A DNA stretch of 64,000 nt, from NCBI RefSeq assembly GCF_003576245.1, contig NZ_QWGA01000003.1, positions 930,001-994,000 of the forward strand. The letters are read 5' to 3'. The notes beneath the pieces are model-generated. The model did not search any database and was not told the origin of the DNA. It was given only the letters and a program-made list of their open reading frames with translations. Below are positions 60,701-64,000 of the stretch, one piece after another. Source of the DNA: Henriciella algicola (GTDB taxonomy: Bacteria > Pseudomonadota > Alphaproteobacteria > Caulobacterales > Hyphomonadaceae). The stretch's first letter is position 1. The number at the start of each line of letters is the position of its first letter. The position numbers and the translations under genes were made by a program.

Positions 60701-61453
60701 CTATGCGGCCTCTAGCTCTTTCATCACCTCATCCATCAGCGCGCCAATTTCGGTGTTGAGAACAAGGCTCGCATAGGGGTCGAGGTCGGTCGGCTCTCGG
60801 TTGATAATGACAAGGCGTGCGCCTGCGCGTGCCGCCATTACCGGGATCCCGGCCGCTGGATAGACGACGAGCGATGAGCCAAGCACGATACAGAGATCAC
60901 AAGATTCTGCTTCAGCCGTCGCACGCGCCATCTTGTCCTCTGGCATGGCCTGGCCGAAGGAAATGGTCGCCGTCTTCAACAGGCCCGCACACGAGGCGCA
61001 GACCAGCTCTTCGTCATTCTCCCAGGGGGCACGAAGCTCTTCAAACTCATGGCGCATGCCGCATTCGAGGCATTTGGCGTAGGAGGCATTGCCGTGAATT
61101 TCGATCACCTTGTCATCGGGCACACCTGCGTCCTGATGGAGGTTGTCGACATTTTGCGTCACGACGGCGCTGACCTTGCCCTGTTTGACCAGTTCAGCGA
61201 TTGCGTAGTGGCCGGTATTCGGGCTCGCCCCGACCCAACCGGCGGTGCGGTTGAAGACGCGATTCCAGCCTTCGCGGCGCGCATCGCGGTCCGAGACGAA
61301 ATCCTGAAAGTAGATTGGCTTCATCTTCGACCAGACGCCGCCGGGGCTTCTGAAGTCAGGGATGCCGCTTTCGGTTGAGATACCCGCGCCCGTGAAAACA
61401 AGGACGCGGTCGGCGGCGCGGATCATCTCCGCGAGAGGTTTCGCATTGCTCAT
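60701..61453 (-). CDS. cobB: Sir2-family NAD-dependent protein deacylase
   Basis: A 250-residue sirtuin that removes acyl groups from lysines using NAD. The motifs are GAGISTESGIPDFRSPGGVW (NAD binding), VVTQNVDNLHQDAG, IHGNASYAKCLECG with the catalytic histidine and first two zinc cysteines, VCASCAGLL with the second pair, and VLGSSLVVYPAAGIP. In bacteria CobB-type enzymes control acyl-CoA synthetases among others. AAGG precedes the ATG. It is the first gene of an insertion between etfA and the dehydrogenase gene. Confidence 0.95.
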   Translation of the reverse strand: MSNAKPLAEMIRAADRVLVFTGAGISTESGIPDFRSPGGVWSKMKPIYFQDFVSDRDARREGWNRVFNRTAGWVGASPNTGHYAIAELVKQGKVSAVVTQNVDNLHQDAGVPDDKVIEIHGNASYAKCLECGMRHEFEELRAPWENDEELVCASCAGLLKTATISFGQAMPEDKMARATAEAESCDLCIVLGSSLVVYPAAGIPVMAARAGARLVIINREPTDLDPYASLVLNTEIGALMDEVMKELEAA

Positions 61454-61473
61454 GGACTGACCTTATCCCAGCG

Positions 61474-62283
61474 TCAGAACAGCATCCAGAGGCCCATGGC
61501 GATCATCATGAGATTCTCTGTCAGAGAGACAAATCCAAGCGGGACATTGGAGTTGCCCCCGACGCAGGCGCATTTGAGCTCCCGCTTGTCGATATAAACC
61601 GCCTTGAAGACCGACACGGCCCCGATCGAGCCGATGAGGATAGCGACAGGCGCGGCGAGCCAGATCAACGCCCCTGCAATCATCAAAATACCCGCAAAAG
61701 CCTCGGCAAATGGATAGACGAAGGCGTATCGCACGTCGCGCTGCGCCAGCAGGTCGTATCCGAGGAACTGGTTCTGAAACGCGGTGAGGTCCTGCAGCTT
61801 CTGGATGGCGAGCACACACATTGCGATCGCGATGAAAAGCTCAATCGCGCGAAAAGTGAAGATGGTCCCGGACGCAAAATAGCTCACGGCCAGCGCCATC
61901 AGGAATGAGGTCGCAAAGATCGCAATGACTGGCGTATAGCTGGTCTCGCCTTCCTTGTCGGCGGCCGTCGACTTGCCGAAGTATCGGCGCAAATCGTCAT
62001 GTCCCCCAATCCGTACGCCATTGATCCAGGTCTGAGGTGTCGTCTTCACGTCATGCCGCTGCTTGAACGCGTCGGTTTCCTCACGCGTGGTGAGATGGTT
62101 GTCCTCAATCTCAAATCCTTCACGCTTGAGAAGGTCGCGCGACTTCAGCCCGAATGGACAGATATGCTTGTCCATGACCATTCGGTAGAGGACGGCCTTG
62201 TTAGGGCCGCTACGTTCCGCCGGGTCATGCATTGGCTGCTCGGTCGCTGGAGCGTCTGCTCCATTGTGCGTGGTCGTTTCCAT
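61474..62283 (-). CDS. Glutaredoxin-MauE/DoxX-like fusion membrane protein
   Basis: A 269-residue fusion. Residues about 30-105 form a glutaredoxin domain: VLYRMVMDKHICPFGLKSRDLLKREG with C42 in a monothiol CPFG site, then KTTPQTWINGVRIGGHDDLRRYFG (cis-proline TTP and the GG-D glutathione loop). The C-terminal half has four membrane helices of the MauE/DoxX redox type and a KCACVGG motif near the last helix. Such fusions may move reducing equivalents across or along the membrane. The start at 62283 is the likeliest of several in-frame ones. It is divergent from the TMEM175-like gene. Confidence 0.85.
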   Translation of the reverse strand: METTTHNGADAPATEQPMHDPAERSGPNKAVLYRMVMDKHICPFGLKSRDLLKREGFEIEDNHLTTREETDAFKQRHDVKTTPQTWINGVRIGGHDDLRRYFGKSTAADKEGETSYTPVIAIFATSFLMALAVSYFASGTIFTFRAIELFIAIAMCVLAIQKLQDLTAFQNQFLGYDLLAQRDVRYAFVYPFAEAFAGILMIAGALIWLAAPVAILIGSIGAVSVFKAVYIDKRELKCACVGGNSNVPLGFVSLTENLMMIAMGLWMLF

Positions 62284-62403
62284 CCCAGCTACATTGTGCG
62301 TGAAAGGCGGCCCGTCCAGCCCCCTTGCCTGAAGCAGTGTTCTAGCGGCAACAAATCCATGTATCCTGCTCGTCGATGATGATCGCTTGCTGAGGAGACT
62401 GCG

Positions 62404-63150
62404 ATGCTGCGTGAAAGGATCAGCCGTGAGCTGGATCACGACCCTCGATTCTCATGGCGCGGGGAGTCCGTCACGCGCATTGAAAACCTGTCGGACATCG
62501 TTTTCGCCCTTGCCCTCGGCATGATCGTTTCATCTGCCGCACGGCCGGAGACGTTCGACCAGCTGACGGCGAACCTGTTGACGATCATCCCGGTGACGGC
62601 AGCATTCGCCATTCTCTTCATGATCTGGAATGCGCACTACGTTTTCTTTCGCCGCTATGGCGTCGCAGACGGGCATATCATCCTGCTGAACTGTCTCCTG
62701 CTTCTTCTTGTATTATTCACCGCCTACCCCCTGAGGTTCATTTTCGACAGTCTCTACGGGTATGTGCAGGGGGTTATGGGCGACTGGAGCCGCCTTGAGG
62801 CAGCCGGTATCGGCTATCGGGAAGCCGGCGTAATCATGGGTTATTTCGCGCTCGGTTATGGCCTCATCTACCTCGTGATAAGCCAGATGTACGCGCACGC
62901 CCTGAACAAGGCGGAGCTGCTAGGACTGAGCGCCAGCGAAATAGAAATGACACGCCAGTCTATCTGGATATTCAGAGTACAGATCCTGATCGTGGCGCTC
63001 ACTGGGGTCTGCGCAGTGTGGAGCCCGATGTATGCTTTCTCCGGCTGGATAATGGGCCTGATCTGGCCGGCTGCCCTGCTCGTCGATCGACTGATCCCTG
63101 TGCCGGAAGACGACCGGAATGCAGGTTCTGAAATACAACCGGATGGTTGA
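62404..63150 (+). CDS. TMEM175/DUF1211-like potassium-channel-type membrane protein
   Basis: A 248-residue protein with six hydrophobic helices, of the DUF1211/TMEM175 family. The first helix has RIENLSDIVFALALGMIVSS, matching the R-x-x-x-F-S-D motif of this family, though with L in place of F (RIENLSD). Characterised bacterial relatives form tetrameric K+-leak channels. GAGGAG precedes the ATG at 62404. The start is 120 bp from that of the divergent Grx-MauE gene, so the two may share a control region. Ion selectivity is only inferred. Confidence 0.8.
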   Translation: MLRERISRELDHDPRFSWRGESVTRIENLSDIVFALALGMIVSSAARPETFDQLTANLLTIIPVTAAFAILFMIWNAHYVFFRRYGVADGHIILLNCLLLLLVLFTAYPLRFIFDSLYGYVQGVMGDWSRLEAAGIGYREAGVIMGYFALGYGLIYLVISQMYAHALNKAELLGLSASEIEMTRQSIWIFRVQILIVALTGVCAVWSPMYAFSGWIMGLIWPAALLVDRLIPVPEDDRNAGSEIQPDG

Positions 63151-63239
63151 TCGATGTGCGGACAAGGCTTGATATTTGACGCGCTGCACAATCACTCTAG
63201 AAGCAGAGAATTGACTATCTTCGCCATCTGGAGGGCGGA

Positions 63240-64000
63240 ATGAGTGAGATTGCACGCATCGGTGTTGTAGGCGCGGGCCAGATGGGCAATGGCATCGCCC
63301 ATGTCTGCGCACTGGCTGGCTACGACGTTCATCTGAACGACATTTCTGAAGACGCCCTGTCCGCAGGCATGCAGACCATCGAAGCGAACATGACCCGTCA
63401 GGTATCGCGCGATGTCATCTCGCATGAGGACATGACCAAGGCGATGTCGCGCATCCATACCAGCACTTCGCTGGACGGTTTCAGCGACGTGCACCTAGCG
63501 ATCGAAGCCGCCACTGAAAAGCGCGAGATCAAGGAAAGCATCTTCAAGTCGCTCTGTGACGCTGTTCCGGCGAACGCCTATCTCGCAACGAACACGTCAT
63601 CCATTTCGATCACGCGCCTCGCGGCCACGACCGACCGTCCTGAAAAGTTCATCGGCCTTCATTTCATGAACCCTGTGCCGCTGATGAAACTGATGGAGGT
63701 CATTCGCGGTCTCGCCACCGATCAGGACACCTATGAGATGGCGCTGGCCTTCGCCAAGCGACTCGAAAAGACCACCACCAATGCCGAGGACTATCCGGCC
63801 TTTATCGTGAACCGCGTCCTTGTCCCGATGATCAATGAGGCGGTTTACGCCCTCTATGAGGGCGTTGGCACCGTCGACAGCATCGACACGGCCATGAAGC
63901 TCGGCGCGAACCACCCGATGGGGCCGCTTCAGCTTGCAGACTTTATTGGCCTCGATACCTGCCTTTCCATCATGCAGGTCCTCCATGATGGTCTCGCCGA
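63240..64000 (+). CDS. hbd: 3-hydroxybutyryl-CoA dehydrogenase, cut at the window end
   Basis: The first 253 codons are seen; the gene runs past the window edge (usual length about 290). NAD-binding RIGVVGAGQMGNGIAHVCALAGYDV opens the protein; EAATEKREIKESIFKSL, ATNTSSISITRLA, GLHFMNPVPLMKLMEVI (catalytic histidine) and NRVLVPMINEAVY (N-R substrate site) follow. It oxidises (S)-3-hydroxybutyryl-CoA or related acyl-CoAs, feeding the NAD pool, and belongs to the etf block by usual synteny. GGAGGG precedes the ATG. Confidence 0.95.
   Translation, partial: MSEIARIGVVGAGQMGNGIAHVCALAGYDVHLNDISEDALSAGMQTIEANMTRQVSRDVISHEDMTKAMSRIHTSTSLDGFSDVHLAIEAATEKREIKESIFKSLCDAVPANAYLATNTSSISITRLAATTDRPEKFIGLHFMNPVPLMKLMEVIRGLATDQDTYEMALAFAKRLEKTTTNAEDYPAFIVNRVLVPMINEAVYALYEGVGTVDSIDTAMKLGANHPMGPLQLADFIGLDTCLSIMQVLHDGLA

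Overview
The window looks like chromosomal DNA of an alphaproteobacterium, most likely in or near the Hyphomonadaceae/Caulobacterales. The reasons are: high G+C; lineage-typical small families (DUF2794, DUF3297, a HIG1-domain protein, ExoD, IalB-like, a RpoE/ChrR pair); a serC-serA pair with the two-hairpin serC leader; and the HIG1 / cobalamin adenosyltransferase / etfBA / 3-hydroxyacyl-CoA dehydrogenase neighbourhood. Taxonomy is inferred from gene content only. I saw no rRNA, tRNA, CRISPR array, insertion sequence or prophage.

Region 1 (0-8.6 kb) is almost all minus strand: a Gdx/SugE-type SMR exporter behind a possible guanidine-II-like hairpin, accA, an acetyltransferase, a SnoaL-like protein, a run of small exported proteins (two related pairs), a CitE/HpcH-type lyase, a YceI protein and xerD. 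Region 2 (8.6-17.4 kb) has an AGCS symporter with an enlarged loop, a GT2 glycosyltransferase divergent from hrpB, an unknown protein, a Met/His-rich outer-membrane-type protein with a DUF2946 protein, and folE.

Region 3 (17.6-27.2 kb, mainly plus strand) mixes translation genes (cysS, thrS) with envelope polysaccharide genes (GT87, ExoD, an O-antigen-ligase-like protein, GT2), an IscU-like protein and yidD. Region 4 (27.3-31.8 kb, minus) is a four-gene ABC operon of the GldA/GldF/GldG/DUF4340 type. Region 5 (32.1-41.7 kb) carries DUF2794, a RpoE/ChrR-like sigma/anti-sigma pair whose anti-sigma lacks the N-terminal zinc ligands, an IalB-like protein, a Baeyer-Villiger monooxygenase, rlmN, a membrane-anchored TAXI protein and ftsH.

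Region 6 (41.7-55.8 kb) holds thiD, an M23 peptidase, transporters, PhzF, a TauD-type dioxygenase, the serine pathway genes serC-serA, a WrbA-type flavoprotein, PagL, a second flavin monooxygenase, purA and a SpoU methyltransferase. Region 7 (55.8-64 kb) runs from rpoH through HIG1, adenosyltransferase, MarR, DUF3297, etfBA, Sir2, a glutaredoxin-MauE fusion and a TMEM175-like channel to a 3-hydroxybutyryl-CoA dehydrogenase cut by the window end.

The most interesting non-coding signals are: a palindromic dispersed repeat (two full copies and one degenerate arm) and a REP/BIME-like inverted pair, both between genes; two perfect 11-bp hairpins sitting on start codons (16.66 and 41.08 kb); a hairpin masking the ribosome binding site of the 51.1-kb monooxygenase; four 11-bp-phased repeats between xerD and the symporter; and a G-quadruplex-type G-run in the 31.9-kb gap. 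I see no clear-cut new multi-gene system; the strongest candidates are the zinc-less ChrR variant and the start-codon hairpins.
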